Source: Rosa chinensis (lineage: Eukaryota; Streptophyta; Magnoliopsida; Rosales; Rosaceae). From it: a stretch of 64,000 nucleotides of DNA. Positions 13,378 through 26,009 of the stretch are shown here, piece by piece. Within the stretch, counting starts at the first letter, position 1, and every line of letters starts with the position of its first letter. The stretch covers positions 13,702,501-13,766,500 of the forward strand of contig NC_037091.1 in the NCBI RefSeq assembly GCF_002994745.2, in the 5' to 3' direction. Position numbers and translations under genes: made by a program. The notes below the pieces were generated by a model that saw nothing but the letters and a program-made list of their open reading frames with translations, made no database searches and was not told the DNA's origin.

Positions 13378-14672
13378 TGTAGTACCCCGGAAATTCGGTA
13401 TTATTTTTCGAGGATTTTCTGAAATTTAATTAGTGGTTATTGGATGGTTTCGTGGCTCATGGATAGAGCGGAAGTGTTTCAGGCGAATAATTATACAGGA
13501 AGTGTAATTTTAAGGGGGGCGCAAAGGTCTTTTTATTCATTGGGTTTCTCTAAAAACTTCCTTCATGAAAATCGTAGAGCGCATCAATATGAGTTCCTGG
13601 ACATGTGGAACGCGGAAATCGGAGTTCATATGAGAAAGTTATGAGCCATTGAAAATTTGGGAAATTTCTATAAATAGGAGAAAATTCCGGATTTTTTTTT
13701 TATAAATCCCAGAATTTCCCTTTTTTCCATTTTCCTCCCCCAAATTCTCTCTGTTCTCTCTCCTTCGCGCAGCCCAGACCTGACGAGTTTCGGTCGACCC
13801 GACCCAACTCGTTCTCTCTCCTCCGGCCACCTCTGAAGACGGGACAAGGCAAGGAACGTTCAGACCAGCATTGTCACACCCCGAATTTTGAAATAAGGAT
13901 TCAAATCCGGAACATGACTAATAACAATACAAATAACGTTCTGAATTTTTCTCTCAGAAACAACCCCACCTTACACCTCTTAATATTACATAAACCAAAT
14001 CCTCAAGCTACTTATTACAGCACACTCTCATCAAATCAAATTGTAAGCTCAAATGAGTATAATTCTCCTCACAAAACAAATGTTGTAAATCTAACACTAA
14101 TACTCTAAACCGCACGATCACTGCCCTGATTCTCCTGACCTGTGAGATTACCCGCTACACAATTTGAATAGTGTACCGGGATTGCAACAACACCAAACCT
14201 GTCACACCCCGAATTTTGAAATAAGGATTCAAATCCGGAACATGACTAATAACAATACAAATAACGTTCTGAATTTTTTTCTCTCAGAAACAACCATAGC
14301 TTACCCTCTTAATATTACATAAACCAAATCCTCAAGTTACTTATTACAGCACACTCTCACCAAACCAAATTGTAAAACTCAAATGAGTATAATTCTCCTC
14401 ACAAAACAAATGCTGTAAATCTAATACTAGTACTCTAAACTGCACGATCACTGCCCTGATTCTCCTGACCTGTGAGATTTCCCGCTACACAATTTGAATA
14501 GTGTACCGGGATTGCAACAACACAAAACCCGGTAAGCTTTTTGCAAAGCTCGTGAGTAAACAAGAAAGAACTGTTGATTGATTAAATTACAATTCTTATA
14601 ACTCAAGTAAACAATCAACAAATATTGCAGCATTAATATGTGAAATAACATTGAAGCAACACATGCTTGATT

Positions 14673-14877
14673 TTCAAAATATATCATGGATAGATATTTG
14701 ATCAATTTCACATAACACCTTCACATATTCAAAATATATCATGGATAGATATTTGATCAATTTCACATAACACCTTCACATATTCAAAATATATCATGGA
14801 TAGATATTTGATCAATTTCACTAACACCTTCACATATTCAACATATATCATGGATAGATATTTGATCAATTTCACAT
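14673..14877. repeat. 55-bp tandem repeat, four units
   Basis: Units beginning TTCAAAATATATCATGGATA start near 14673, 14728, 14783 and 14838, giving a 55-bp period with few differences. Related but less regular copies occur in the middle LTR at about 16690-16812. The repeat is local to this LTR family. Confidence 0.85.
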
Positions 14878-15923
14878 AAGTACATTTCTCTTTTTAGTGA
14901 ATTTTCAGATTAACTGGTAACAAATCACATATCCACGTGTTAGGGTCCATAATACCAAAACACGGGAAAACCAGGTTGACTGGTATCAAATCATAAATCC
15001 ACGTGCTAGGGCCATAATCCCAAAGCACGGGATACCACATGCTAGGGTCCATAATACCAAAGCATGGGTAAGCCACAGCATACCAAGGCCACTCTCCAAA
15101 GTATGTATACTCAAAGTACCACCCTTCCTAAGAGTATAATAGTGCACTATCTGTAGGGACTAGGGCCCAAGGCTTAACGTCATCATAACACCCAAAACAG
15201 TTTTACCAGTAATTCACTTAAGCACGGGGTTGTTGTAATCACCCGGCTTCACAATTGTACTTCTCAGACATAATCAAGTTCACAACATACAATCTTTATA
15301 AATTTTAGATTGTAAATATGCATATGTACACCCACATAAGAGACATATTATTTCAAGACAGATCTTTACTTCTTAAAATAATTTCCACATATTCACAATT
15401 GGCCATATAAAATAGCTTTCACATCACATGATCAACATTTCATTATTCAACAATTAAATGGGAGATTAATAGCTTGAATAATATCCAATCAATTCTCAAT
15501 CATTTCATCATGCTAATCACACGCCAATCAACATATATATTTCACGTAAATATATATATACGTAATCATCCGCTCAGGAATGACTACTAATACCAACTAT
15601 AGTTCAAGTATAAAAACCGTGAAATTCATTTGTATAATAAAATCATTTTACTTACCTATGGACCGTAGTTGATCAAGTCCATATGTTTTAAAACAAATAT
15701 TTATTCCATAAATATTTTCACACAATTACCACAAAAATAAAGTAATTAAATTTATTCGGTTCGTAATATGAACCATGTGAGGTTTACTCACCTCTAATCC
15801 AGCTGCGTCTTCTAAAAAGTCGAATATATCAATATTCCGAACGCTCGTCAACTCAAACCGTCAAGTACCTAATCAAGTATGGTCTTTGCTTAGTAAACGA
15901 AACACGAAATAACCTTAAACGAT

Positions 15924-16240
15924 GATCCAACGGTCGGATTCTAAAATAAAGACGATCCAACGGTCGGATTCAAAAATAAAGGTGATCCAACGGTCGGATT
16001 CGAAAATAAAGACGATCCAACGGTCGGATCGAAATTATATGATGATCCAACGGTCGGATCCTCACGGATCGCCCTTAGGATCATCCTCCAAAATTATCAC
16101 GAAGATCCAACGGTCGGATCTTCCTGAATCGTCCTTATAAACATCTCCACAAAATTTCATGAAATCCGACGGTCGGATTCTCACGAATCGCCTTCCGAAT
16201 CACTATTTCACAATTATACGAAGATCCAACGGTCGGATCT
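15924..16240. repeat. Phased array of near-palindrome GATCCAACGGTCGGATC (inner LTR)
   Basis: Eight copies of GATCCAACGGTCGGATC or close variants start at 15924, 15954, 15984, 16014, 16044, 16104, 16163 and 16223. Spacing is almost exactly 30 bp, then 60 bp. Each unit is an imperfect inverted repeat. It contains TCCAACGGTC, similar to the plant MSA element (YCYAACGGYYA) bound by three-repeat MYBs. The role is inferred, not shown. Confidence 0.9.
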
Positions 16241-17865
16241 TCGCCCGTGACCACACAAAGTCATCGGGACAGTCATACGATCAACTTTTTGATGCCCCCC
16301 CTAAATAACGTTCGATTTCGAAATAAAACCGTTCGAACTATTTCCACAACTTCTCCAAGCTTCGTACTCGCTCCTAATACCGAGAAATCAATTATAAAAA
16401 TCCACAGAATTTAATTTGGATTTTTCGGGGTATTACAAAACCCGGTAAGCTTTTTGCAAAGCTCGTGAGTAAACAAGAAAGAACTGTTGATTTATTTAAT
16501 TACAATTATTATAACTCAAGTAAACAATCAACACACTCACAAGATAACTCCAAAAATCATATAAACATAAAAGTAGGTATTTTTCGATACTCTCTTTTAA
16601 AACTCAATCAGCAAATATTGCATCATTAATATGTGAAATAACATTAAAGCAATGCATGCTTGATTTTCTTTTTACCAACACCCTCACATATTCAAAATAT
16701 ATCATGGATAGATATTTGATCAACTTCACATATTTCAAATATATCATGGATAGATATTTGATCAATTTCACATAACACCTTCACATATTTCAAATATATC
16801 ATGGATAGATATTTGATCAACATAACATAAGTCTTTTTAGTGAATTTTCAGATTAACTGGTATCAGATCATAAATCCACGTGTTAGGGTCCATAATACCA
16901 AAACACGGGAAAACCAGGTTGACTGGTATCAAATCATAAATCCACGTGCTAGGGCCATAATCCCAAAGCACGGGTAAGCCGCAGCATACTAAGGCCACCA
17001 CCAAGGCATGTATACTCAAAGTAAGCACCATTCCTAAGAGTATAATAGTGCACTATCTGAAGGGACTAGAGCCCACAGCTTAACAACCACGCAGCACCCC
17101 CACGAAGCATAACCACGAAGCACATTTACCAGTAATTCACTTAAGCACGGGGTTGTTGTAATCACCCGGCTTCATAATTATATTCTTCAGACATAATCAA
17201 TTTCACAACATACAATCTTTATAAATTTTAGATTGTAAATATGCATATGTACACCCACATAAGAGACATATTATTTCAAGACAAATCTTTACTTCTTAAA
17301 ATAATTTCCACATATTCACAATTTGGCATATGAAATAGCTTTCACACCACATGATCAACATTTCATTATTCAACAATTAAATGGGAGATTAATAGCTTGA
17401 ATAATATCCAATCAATTCTCAATCATTTCATCATGCCAATCACACATCAACCAAAATATATATTCCACGTAAATATATATATACGTAATCATCCGCTCAG
17501 GAATGACCACTAATACCAACTATAGTCCAAGTATAAAAACCGTGAAATTCATTTGTATAATAAAATCATTTTACTTACCTATGGACCGTAGTTGATCAAG
17601 TCCATATGATTTAAAACAAATATTTATTCCATAAATATTTTTACATAATTGCGATATTTTCACACAATTGCGACAAAAATAAAGTAATTAAATTTATTCG
17701 GTTCGTAATATGAACCATGTGAGGTTTACTCACCTCTAATCCAGTTGCGTCTTCTAAAAAGTCGAATATATCAATATTCCGAACGCTCGTCAACTCAAAC
17801 CGTCAAGCACCTAATCAAGTATGGTCTTTGCTTAGTAAACGAAACACGAAATAACCTTAAACGAC

Positions 17866-18182
17866 GATCCAACGGTCGGATTCTAAAATAAAGACGATCC
17901 AACGGTCGGATTCAAAAATAAAGGTGATCCAACGGTCGGATTCGAAAATAAAGACGATCCAACGGTCGGATCGAAATTATATGATGATCCAACGGTCGGA
18001 TCCTCACGGATCGCCCTTAGGATCATCCTCCAAAATTATCACGAAGATCCAACGGTCGGATCTTCCTGAATCGTCCTTATAAACATCTCCACAAAATTTC
18101 ATGAAAATCCGACGGTCGGATTCTCACGAATCGCCTTCCGAATCACTATTTCACAATTATACGAAGATCCAACGGTCGGATC
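17866..18182. repeat. Second phased array of the same near-palindrome (middle LTR)
   Basis: Eight copies start at 17866, 17896, 17926, 17956, 17986, 18046, 18106 and 18166, exactly 30 or 60 bp apart. The order and flanks are almost identical to the array at 15924-16240, so the inner and middle LTRs are close relatives. Confidence 0.9.
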
Positions 18183-19296
18183 TTCGCCCGTGACCACACA
18201 AAGTCATCGGGACAGTCATACGATCATCATATTAAAATTTGAAGTAAAACCGATGGTCTGATCTTCACAGATCGTAAACCGAAGATAAAACGTAAAAACG
18301 TTAAATAGTAACGTCAAAACGTAAATCCACTATTTATCAACTTTTTCTAAAATAATCATATAATATATCAAAACGCTCGTATGGATGCATAGATGAATAA
18401 ACTGAAAACAGAACACAAAAATACGGCCGGACGCGCCGCCACGCGCCGCCACAAGCGGCGGTCAAACCGGCGGTCAACGCCGGCGGTCAACGCCGGGCCA
18501 ACCACCCCCGATGCAAAAGTCGTCAACTACAAACTTCTTCAAAATAAAAGGGTGATCAACTTTCATACCTGGAGCTAAGCGAGATTCGGTCTAGATCGCC
18601 CTAGATCAAGCTTTGAAGTTTGGATTAATCTGGAGCGTCTGATCCAAACCCAGATTCAATCAGAACCGTCGAAAAAGTCAAACCATGATCTAGCGTTCTA
18701 TACACAAAATCGTGATGAAAGACTTACATGGGGATGATCAGGGGGAGGAGGAGATCACTAAAATGGGAAGGATCGGCCGAGGGGACGCCGGAAAAGTGGA
18801 GGTCCGGTCGGGTCACCGATCGGAGGCTGGGTGGCTTCGATCCGGGGATAGGGACAGCGGCGGAGTAAATCGACACCACAGGGAGGCTCGTCGTAGAGCG
18901 GCGATCACGGGGATGGCCGGGACGTGGCCGGAAGACGCCGGGAAGTGGCCTTTGGGTGGTCTTAGATGTGGTTTCGCCTCGATTGGCATCACTTTTGTGG
19001 CTTTTGTTCAAAACGGGGGTTTTGGACTTTAATCACTTTGTGATTCGTGCATTGAATCGAGACCGTATGTGTTTAGGTACTTGACAGGCTTGTGTTGAGC
19101 GGATTACGGCAATTTGTGCTTATCTTGGTTAGCGTGTGAAGACTCAGCAAGATTCAGAGGTGAGTAAATCTCTTAATATTCGTTATGAGTATAATTACCA
19201 TATTGTCTTCGAGTTATTAGGTTAACTATGACTATAGTTGGTATTAATGGCATTCCTGAGTAGCTGACTACATGTGTGTGTGTATATATATTTACG

Positions 19297-19298
19297 TG

Positions 19299-19328
<30 letters not shown>
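19297..19328. repeat. (AT)n microsatellite
   Basis: An alternating AT run follows TTTACGTGAA. The motif pair ATATATATA-TTACGT-ATATAT is conserved at the same place in all long LTR copies. Here and at 23745 it has expanded. Confidence 0.8.
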
Positions 19329-19329
<1 letters not shown>

Positions 19330-20801
19330 TTTGTGGTTTTGTTGTGATGTGAACAATAATTGAAATGAATTTATTATTGCTCGAGAATGGTGAAATTGTG
19401 TATTGAGTTGTGATTGTAGAATTTCATGTGTTGAGATACCATGGGTCTAGTATGACTGTCTTATTTGAGATTTAAGATATGGTAGCTTGTGTAGGAATAT
19501 TTGTATAATGAATCGATGACATAAGTGTGATGAATCTTTGTGATGATTGTCATGTATAGCTTGTATAGGAATATATGTGTAATGAATCAATGAAATCTGG
19601 GTGATGATCAGTTGGATGATTGTTATCTGTGTGATGACCCAAAAAATTTGTATGATGATTGCTATCTGTGTGATGACCGGCGAAATCTATGTGATGATCA
19701 GTACAATGATGGCTATCTGTGTGATGAACGATGAAATCTGTGTGATGACTGCTCTGTAGCAGAGTTGAATTATTATTAAGTTAACAACGATCGGGAAGAC
19801 TGCTGTGATGGTCAGAGCTACCTACGGATGTCAGAGTGTAGGGTTATGATGATCACTATGACTTGAATTGCTTGTCTTAATGTGACCTCCTGAACTAAAA
19901 CTATACGCAGGGGTTATTATGAGTTGTTTCGCTTATTTTGAATTGTGATTGCCTTGTTTTCTTCTTGATTTTATTGATTGATGGTTTGATTAATCTTAAG
20001 GGCCATAGTGGTGAGGATTGTGCTTTGTGATGAGGATAGGAAGGTGATTCATTGTTTTCACCTTTGATGGCATGTTGATGACAAAGGTTTCTGGTGGGAA
20101 GGAAATGAGTGTGATCTTTGTGACTCGCCATTATGTGTCAAAAGATTTCCAAACATTACTTGAGGAGGTTTTGTTTGACTGGAATTTGTGTAATTGGATG
20201 CTAGGTTGAGAATCTGAGCATGTGATTTTAGTCACGAGTTGACCTACGTAAGCATGTTATGAAAGGATTGAAACAGATGGTTGTAGTTGTGAGTTATGTG
20301 CTTAGCGTTGTTTAGGTTGAGGTGACTTAAGAATGTGTTTCTGCTTTGTGGTTTTTAGTTTACTCATACAAGCTTTCATAAGCTTACCGGGTTTGTTGTG
20401 TGGCAACTCAGTGCACTATTTGATGGTGTAGAAGTTGATCCTGCAGGTCAAGGAAATCGTGGCTGAAGCTGAGACCTTGTAGCAACTGATCGGGTAGGAA
20501 GCTAATTTTGTGGCTTTACTGTTGTTAAAACTTCCGCTATGTAGTAAGCTATGAGGAGCAGTTTATTATTATATTGTTAACATAATTTAATTCAGAAACT
20601 CTGTGTAATGTAATATGTAACTCTAAAGAACAAGTTTGTATTCACATTGTGAGTTCGGGACATAGCTTGTTGCCTTTGTTTAAAGGAAAAATTTTCTTAG
20701 TTGTTTTGTTTGATGTCCGAACCATCACGCTTGGAAATTTTCTTGTGTTTGATTGATTTTGTTCTCTTAATTGTGATTGAAATTCGGAGCATGTCAATCA
20801 G

Positions 20802-22216
20802 GAACCTTCATGTAAATTCGGTATCTAGATTCCCATAAAGATACGTAGTGACCACATTCGTAAGCTGCATATTCAGTTATTTGGAAACTACCAAACTGAC
20901 AAGGTAGTGGAGTGTAATGATATCCATTACGGAGGAATATGTTTCCTCGTAGTCGATTCTAAGGCGTTGTGAGAAGCCTTGCGCCATAAGGCATGTTTAT
21001 AATCTCTTTTTCTCATCACGCTTTCTAACAAAGACCCATTAGTCAACAAGTTTTATGTTAGGAGGTGTTGACATTGCTGACTCAAAAAACCTTCATTTTC
21101 GTTAGAGAATCCAATTCAACCTGAATCGCATCTTTTTATTTATGAAAATTCTCTACGTTGGCATTCATCATTCATCAACGGAACGTGGTTCGATATCATT
21201 GGACTCAACAAACTCATGCGCAAAGAAATGAGCGAATACAACATCATAATGATGGAGTTTCTATCCCACGTCTCATGTACACTAGTGTAATTTTTAGAGA
21301 TCTCTATATTCTCATAAATATGTTCTGACGTTGTGGCTTCCCCCAATGATAACCATAATTTGTGAACATTCTCATAAGACGGATTTTGAGTGTCGATGAT
21401 CAAATGATCGGGTTGTGTCAAAGCATCCTTCAAACCCATGGCCCTCCCAAGCTTCCTAGCTAGGGCCATGGCATGTGCCGCGATAGTGCCATTGTCTATG
21501 TCGTTGGTGTCATGCCTACCTTTGTGTAGAGTGGTGATACATCCTATCATAGGAACGTCCATCCTTGCAGGCACGTTTACAGCAGATATGTGTGATCTCG
21601 TCACTTTAGCGAGGAACAAGATGAGACATAGTGGGGACAGAATACGACAATTCATGTTGTTCCTCTTTAACGTTGACGTTCTTATCTCCCTAACGATGAG
21701 AAGATTGTCTCATTAAAATGACAAGGGTTTTAAGTAGTAGACAAGGGTTGGAGCTTCAAATCTAACATATATGCCCATTCATTTGTGAGGACCCATCTTC
21801 GTGCGTTGTGGCGGCGCAATTGGCACATAAATCACGCACTCAAATATACGTAAGTACGAGATGTCAGACTAGTACCAGTCACTAGCTATAACTCATAGAA
21901 AGGTTGAGTGGCGGTGGGTCATAGACAAATTAGCACAGCTGCATGCAATCTTGCATAACCCCAAGTGGAAATAGGGGGATTGGTGCGCATGACATTTTGA
22001 AACAGTAACGCATTGTTATAGAACTTCGATAACTTATTTTGTTCTTCCACTGTACATCAGTGGCTAATGGGCTTTTAACACCAACATCAGTGCCAAGTTT
22101 GCTCTTAAACAAGAATATATTATGTGACCCAGCTTGAAAAGTCCGAATTACCCAGCTCATTTTGAGGTTTGAAACCAAAACCTTATTTCTTCCTCTACAT
22201 TGCTCCAGCAACCACT
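20802..22216 (-). pseudogene. Copia polyprotein remnant: integrase end, linker and start of RT
   Basis: Read on the minus strand this continues, upstream, the copia fragment at 12.1-13.4 kb. Recognisable pieces are an integrase-like MRTNPPISTWGYARLHAA (about 21.9-22.0 kb), the post-integrase linker SAVNVPARMDVP (about 21.6 kb), and the RT piece YGNLDTE (about 20.8 kb) that runs into PDGLHLPKL on the other side of the LTR stack. Many stops and frameshifts are present, so it is a dead element. The part nearest 22.2 kb is not clearly copia. At 22221 it is cut by another solo LTR. Confidence 0.75.
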
Positions 22217-23743
22217 CATAGTGTAAGACCTCGGAAATTTGTTATTAATTCCTAAATGTTTCCTGGGATTAATAAAGTGTTCGTTTGTATGATTTCGTGG
22301 TTCGAGGGTGGAGTGGAATTATTTTCGGACGAATAATTATTCGAAGTGCACGTTTTAGGGGGTTACGAAGTTTGACTTTTTATATGTTTAGATTTTGTGA
22401 GAACTTCCTTCACAAAAATTGTAGAGCGCGTCGATACGAGTTCGTGGACATGTGGAACGCGGAAATCGGAGTTCGTATGAGGAAGTTATGTGCGATTGAA
22501 ATTTGAAGAAAATTCTATAAATATAAGAAAATTCTGGATTTTTTCATAAATCCCAGAAGTTCCGAAAATCTCATTTTCTCCCCCAGAATTCTCTCTGTTC
22601 TCTCTCCTCCGGCCACCTCCGACGACGGGACAAGGCAAGGAACATTCAGACCAGCATCGTGAGCCGCCTTGTGGTGGTGGTTTGCGCCATGGTTCGCCGG
22701 AAACAGCGGATCGGAGGGCCCAAAGTTTATGCTTTCGGGATCCGACTAGTTTTCCGATCTCTGACGACTTCCAGGCCGATTTCTTCACGATTTTGGAATG
22801 TCCTCTTCCTGCTGATCATCCCCATATAGGCCTTGCATCACGATTTGGTGTGTGGAGCAAAAGATCAAGGTGTGAAGCTTTCAACGGCTCTGGTTGAATC
22901 TAGAAACGTGATCAGACAACCAAGATTGATCCAACTTCCAAGCTTGAGGACGATCTAGACCGAATCTCACTTAGCTCCAGGTATGAAGGTGGCTCATCTC
23001 TTCATTTTGAACATGTTTGTAGTTGACGACTTTTGCATCGGAGGTGGTTGACTCGTCGTTGACCACCACCATTGACCACCTGCTGACCCGTCGCTTGTGG
23101 CGGCACGTGGCAGCGAGTCAGACCATATTTTTGTGTTCTATTTTCAATTTATGCATCTACGCATCGATACAGTCGTTTTGATATATTATAAGGTTATTTT
23201 GGAGAAAGTTGATGCATGTTAGGGTTTTAGGGTTTTCGATTCGTTTCGGTTTTCGATCCGTGAGGATTTGGCCGTCCGATCGACTTGTAGTTTTGATTTG
23301 TTGATCGTATAAGTGTTCCGAAGACGTTGGATGGTCTCTGATGAGGATCCGATTGTTGGATCGTCGTATAATTGTGTTTTGTGAATTGTGTGCTTTGTGT
23401 TGTATTGAGTGTGGCCTTGATTTGATTAGGTGATTGACGGAATTGTATGAGCGGAGTATGGATGATTTTGTGCTTGTCTTGGTTTGTGTGAAGACGCAGC
23501 AGGATTTGGAGGTGAGTAAATCTCACGTGGTTCATTTACGAACGGATTTATTTATTACTCGGAATTACTTGTTTAATTGTTAAATCATTTTCGAAACAAA
23601 TTTTTTGTTTTAAAATATATGAACTTGATCGACAACGGTTCATGGGTAAGTTAAAACAATGTTTTGATATAAAATGATTTTCGAGAGGAATAATTTATAA
23701 AACTATAGTTGGTATTAGTGGTCATTCATGCGTGAATGATTAC

Positions 23744-23744
<1 letters not shown>

Positions 23745-23775
<31 letters not shown>
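23745..23775. repeat. (TA)n microsatellite
   Basis: A pure TA run between TACG and TTTACGTGGA in the solo LTR. It is the expanded form of the conserved ATATAT/ACGTA block of the family. Confidence 0.85.
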
Positions 23776-23778
<3 letters not shown>

Positions 23779-23871
23779 CGTGGAATATATATATTGGTTG
23801 GTGTGACATTGGTGAAGTAATGATGGTGATTTGATTGAATTATTATTGTGAGCATTACTCTTTTCTGGATT

Positions 23872-24160
23872 ACAATTCATCATGTGAGTGATTGATGTAA
23901 TTGTATGAGTGTAACGGTATACAATTCATCATGTGAGTGATTGATGAAATTGTATGTGTGTAGCGGTATACAATTCATCATGTGAGTGATTGATGAAATT
24001 GTATGTGTGTAGCGGCATACAATTCATCATGTGAGTGATTGGTGAAATTGTATGTGTGTAGCGGCATACAATTCATCATGTGAGTGATTGGTGTAATTGT
24101 ATGTGTGTAGCGGCATACAATTCATCATGTGAGTGATTGATGGAATTGTATTAAAAGAGT
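23872..24160. repeat. 49-bp tandem repeat, six units, each able to fold back
   Basis: Units starting ACAATTCATCATGTGAGTGA begin at 23872, 23921, 23970, 24019, 24068 and 24117. Within each unit ACAATTCATCA is followed by TGATGAAATTGT, so every unit is itself a stem-loop. It is found only in this LTR copy. Confidence 0.92.
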
Positions 24161-24316
24161 ATTTGGAGTTGATGGGTGATCATCTACTTTAGTCAAAGTC
24201 GATGGGTGAACATCAACTATCGACTTTAGTTTAGAGTTGATGGGTGATCATTGACTTTAGTGTGAGTTGTTTGACTTCTTCATTTATTTTCCTTTTCCTT
24301 CTAATTGTTGAATTTT

Positions 24317-24540
24317 ATGTAATCTCCTGAACTAAGTTATATGCAGGGATTACTGTCTTTTGAATTGTTTGTTTTAATGTAATCTCCTGAACTAAATTAT
24401 ATGCAAGGATTACCGCTTTTTGTATTGTTTGTTTTAATGTAAATTCCTGAACTAAACTCTATGCAGGGATTTATATGATTTGTTTTGTTTATTTTCATGT
24501 GATCTCCTAAACTAAGTTTCTATGCAGGGATTACTGATTT
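24317..24540. repeat. 60-bp tandem repeat, four units
   Basis: Units with TAATCTCCTGAACTAA and ATGCAGGGATTA begin at 24317, 24377, 24437 and 24497, an exact 60-bp period. A single related unit occurs near 19883 in the outer nested copy and near 49860 (reverse). Confidence 0.88.
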
Positions 24541-25954
24541 TGCTTAATTCTTATTGTGGGTACAGTTGTGGGTTGTGATCTGTAGTGATTGGGAAATGAG
24601 TTGTGAGGTCATCATTTTGACAAATGCTTTATGTTGAAGGGAAGTGAGTGTGATTTGTCGTTGTGATGATATGTTATGATATGAACTTGATGTTTGGTTG
24701 TGTTGTGGAATTAAATATTGTTGCTTTAATTCATCTCACGAATTGAGAAATTATAAGCATGCGTGACGTGAGTCACTTTAATTGAGTTTACTCATACGGG
24801 CTGAAAAGCTTACCGGATTTGTTTTGTTCAATCCCGGTGCACTATTCTATGGGGTAGGGGTTTTTGTGCAGGTTAGAATATCGATTAATGGTCGTCGAAG
24901 CTGAGGTATACGTTGGGTAGCGTGGACGTCGAGTGGTACTCTTAGTTTTAAGTCTTTCGCTGTGTAGTGAGTTGTGGTGGGTGCGTTTACTTATTGAATT
25001 ATTATTCGGTTTAATTTGTAAACACTTGGTGATGTGATATTTGACTCTAGAGAACGAGTCGGTGTTGACATTGTGAGTTCAGTTTGTTTGTTGCTTAGTT
25101 TTAATGAAAAATTTTCTAGGTGTGTTTTCTTGTGTTTGTTCTCGCGTTTCGGATTTGAATTTTCTTTATTCAAAATTCGGGGCGTGACACATAGAGTTTT
25201 TCTATTGGAATCTCCATCTATGCTCATTTGACCTCCCATGCTCTTTACACCTCCTATTTGCTTTTTAAAAAGTAACATTTGCTATCTAAACCTCTTTTAA
25301 ATACCTAACTTAACCTTGTAAATGGAATGTTCCAAGCATTAAAGATGAGTTTTATTGCTCCCATAATTGTTTGTTTACTGAAAAAAAAAAAATTGAAATA
25401 ATTATTGAAAAAAGCCATAGCTTGATAACTAATTAAATAATATTACCATAATTGTTTTTCAAACCTAATTGTTCATGTTTTATGGTTACAAAAATTAATT
25501 TGCTCATTTAATTATTTTATATAACGTTATCTTATATGCCTCTTCACAAGCTTATTTGGTTTAGTTTACACTCAGTTTCATGATCTTGTAATACTAATGA
25601 GAAGAACATTAATCTAATATTTTTTCTATTGCATCATAGTTTTGTTCTTGTATAATTCACCAAGTAATTTTGAATGCATTATCTTTTGAATCTTTTTTTT
25701 CTCCAGAAGTTTTCATGAACAAATAAAATCATAAATGAGATTTGAAAATGGAAATGAAATTGTGTTTCTATTATTATAAAGCTTTGGAGAGAGAACAAAA
25801 ATATATATTTTTTCTTAATATTTTGTTGTCTGTATAGTTTTTTTTTTTTCCATATAAGGACATATAGGTCATTTAATAATTAAAAAATGAGTGAAGTCTG
25901 GTAAAGTAGATGAAGAGCTCCGAATAAAAACTCTCCCGCTCATATTCTCCTCGG

Positions 25955-25955
<1 letters not shown>

Positions 25956-26007
<52 letters not shown>
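25956..26007. repeat. (CT)n microsatellite
   Basis: About 26 uninterrupted CT units. CT-rich tracts like this are common in plant 5' UTRs, so it may mark the start of the damaged gene fragment that follows, but that is conjecture. Confidence 0.9.

Positions 26008-26009
<2 letters not shown>

Larger units (their letters stand above)
14200..16437 (+). mobile_element. Inner nested long solo LTR, 2238 bp, TSD AAACC
   Basis: The ends TGTCACACCCCGAATTTTG (14200) and TTTTTCGGGGTATTACA (16437) are flanked by a perfect AAACC duplication (14195-14199, 16438-16442). Host sequence reads straight across after removal (...CACC, AAACC, CGGTAAGC). It is shorter than its relatives because a stretch present in the other copies is missing after about 16280. 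There is no coding capacity. Confidence 0.92.
13872..18940 (+). mobile_element. Middle nested long LTR (plus orientation), right end lost
   Basis: It starts TGTCACACCCCGAATTTTG at 13872, just after AGCAT. It is interrupted by the inner copy (14200-16437) and continues at 16443 with CGGTAAGCTTTTTGC. It runs through motif arrays and a GC-rich stretch to about 18.9 kb, where sequence turns into the reverse-oriented outer copy. No GGGGTATTACA end followed by AGCAT was found, so the right end was probably removed by deletion or recombination between opposite copies. The right coordinate is approximate. Short ORFs in the GC-rich part (18.4-19.0 kb) match no family I recognise and are probably chance. 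Confidence 0.65.
13378..20796 (-). mobile_element. Outer long solo LTR (minus orientation) carrying nested copies; TSD ATCAG
   Basis: The left end TGTAGTACCCCGGAAATT (13378) and the right end GGAGCATGTCA (20796) are bounded by a perfect 5-bp duplication, ATCAG (13373-13377 and 20797-20801). Only about 13378-13871 and about 18.94-20.80 kb belong to this copy; the rest is nested insertion. The right part resembles the reverse complement of the 48979-52060 copy, for example AAAACGGGGGTTT near 19010 and GAGGTGAGTAAATCTC near 19160. TG...CA ends and a 5-bp TSD identify an LTR; there is no coding interior. The insertion point is within copia RT, and coding continuity is restored if the stack is removed. 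Confidence 0.85.
22222..25189 (-). mobile_element. Long solo LTR, 2968 bp, minus orientation, TSD CATAG
   Basis: Left end TGTAAGACCTCGGAAATTTG, right end ATTCGGGGCGTGACA, flanked by a perfect CATAG duplication (22217-22221, 25190-25194). It is the same family as 13378, 14200, 38321 and 48979, reverse-oriented. It shares the first ~500 bp with the outer copy at 13378 (GGACAAGGCAAGGAAC, CAGACCAGCAT). There is no protein-coding interior. Tandem repeats occupy its middle. Confidence 0.92.

Noticed and set aside
15922..16140. Open frame encoding repeated IQRSDSK peptide
   Set aside because: It is just the translation of the 30-bp DNA motif array; DNA-level periodicity explains it.
15924..18182. 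CRISPR array
   Set aside because: Short palindromic repeats at regular spacing look superficially similar, but spacers are 13 or 43 bp, related between copies and inside plant LTRs; there are no cas genes and the genome is eukaryotic.
18393..19032. Overlapping open frames on both strands in GC-rich DNA
   Set aside because: Rich in CpG and CCGG repeats that keep all frames open; not matched by an obvious equivalent frame in the sibling LTR copies.
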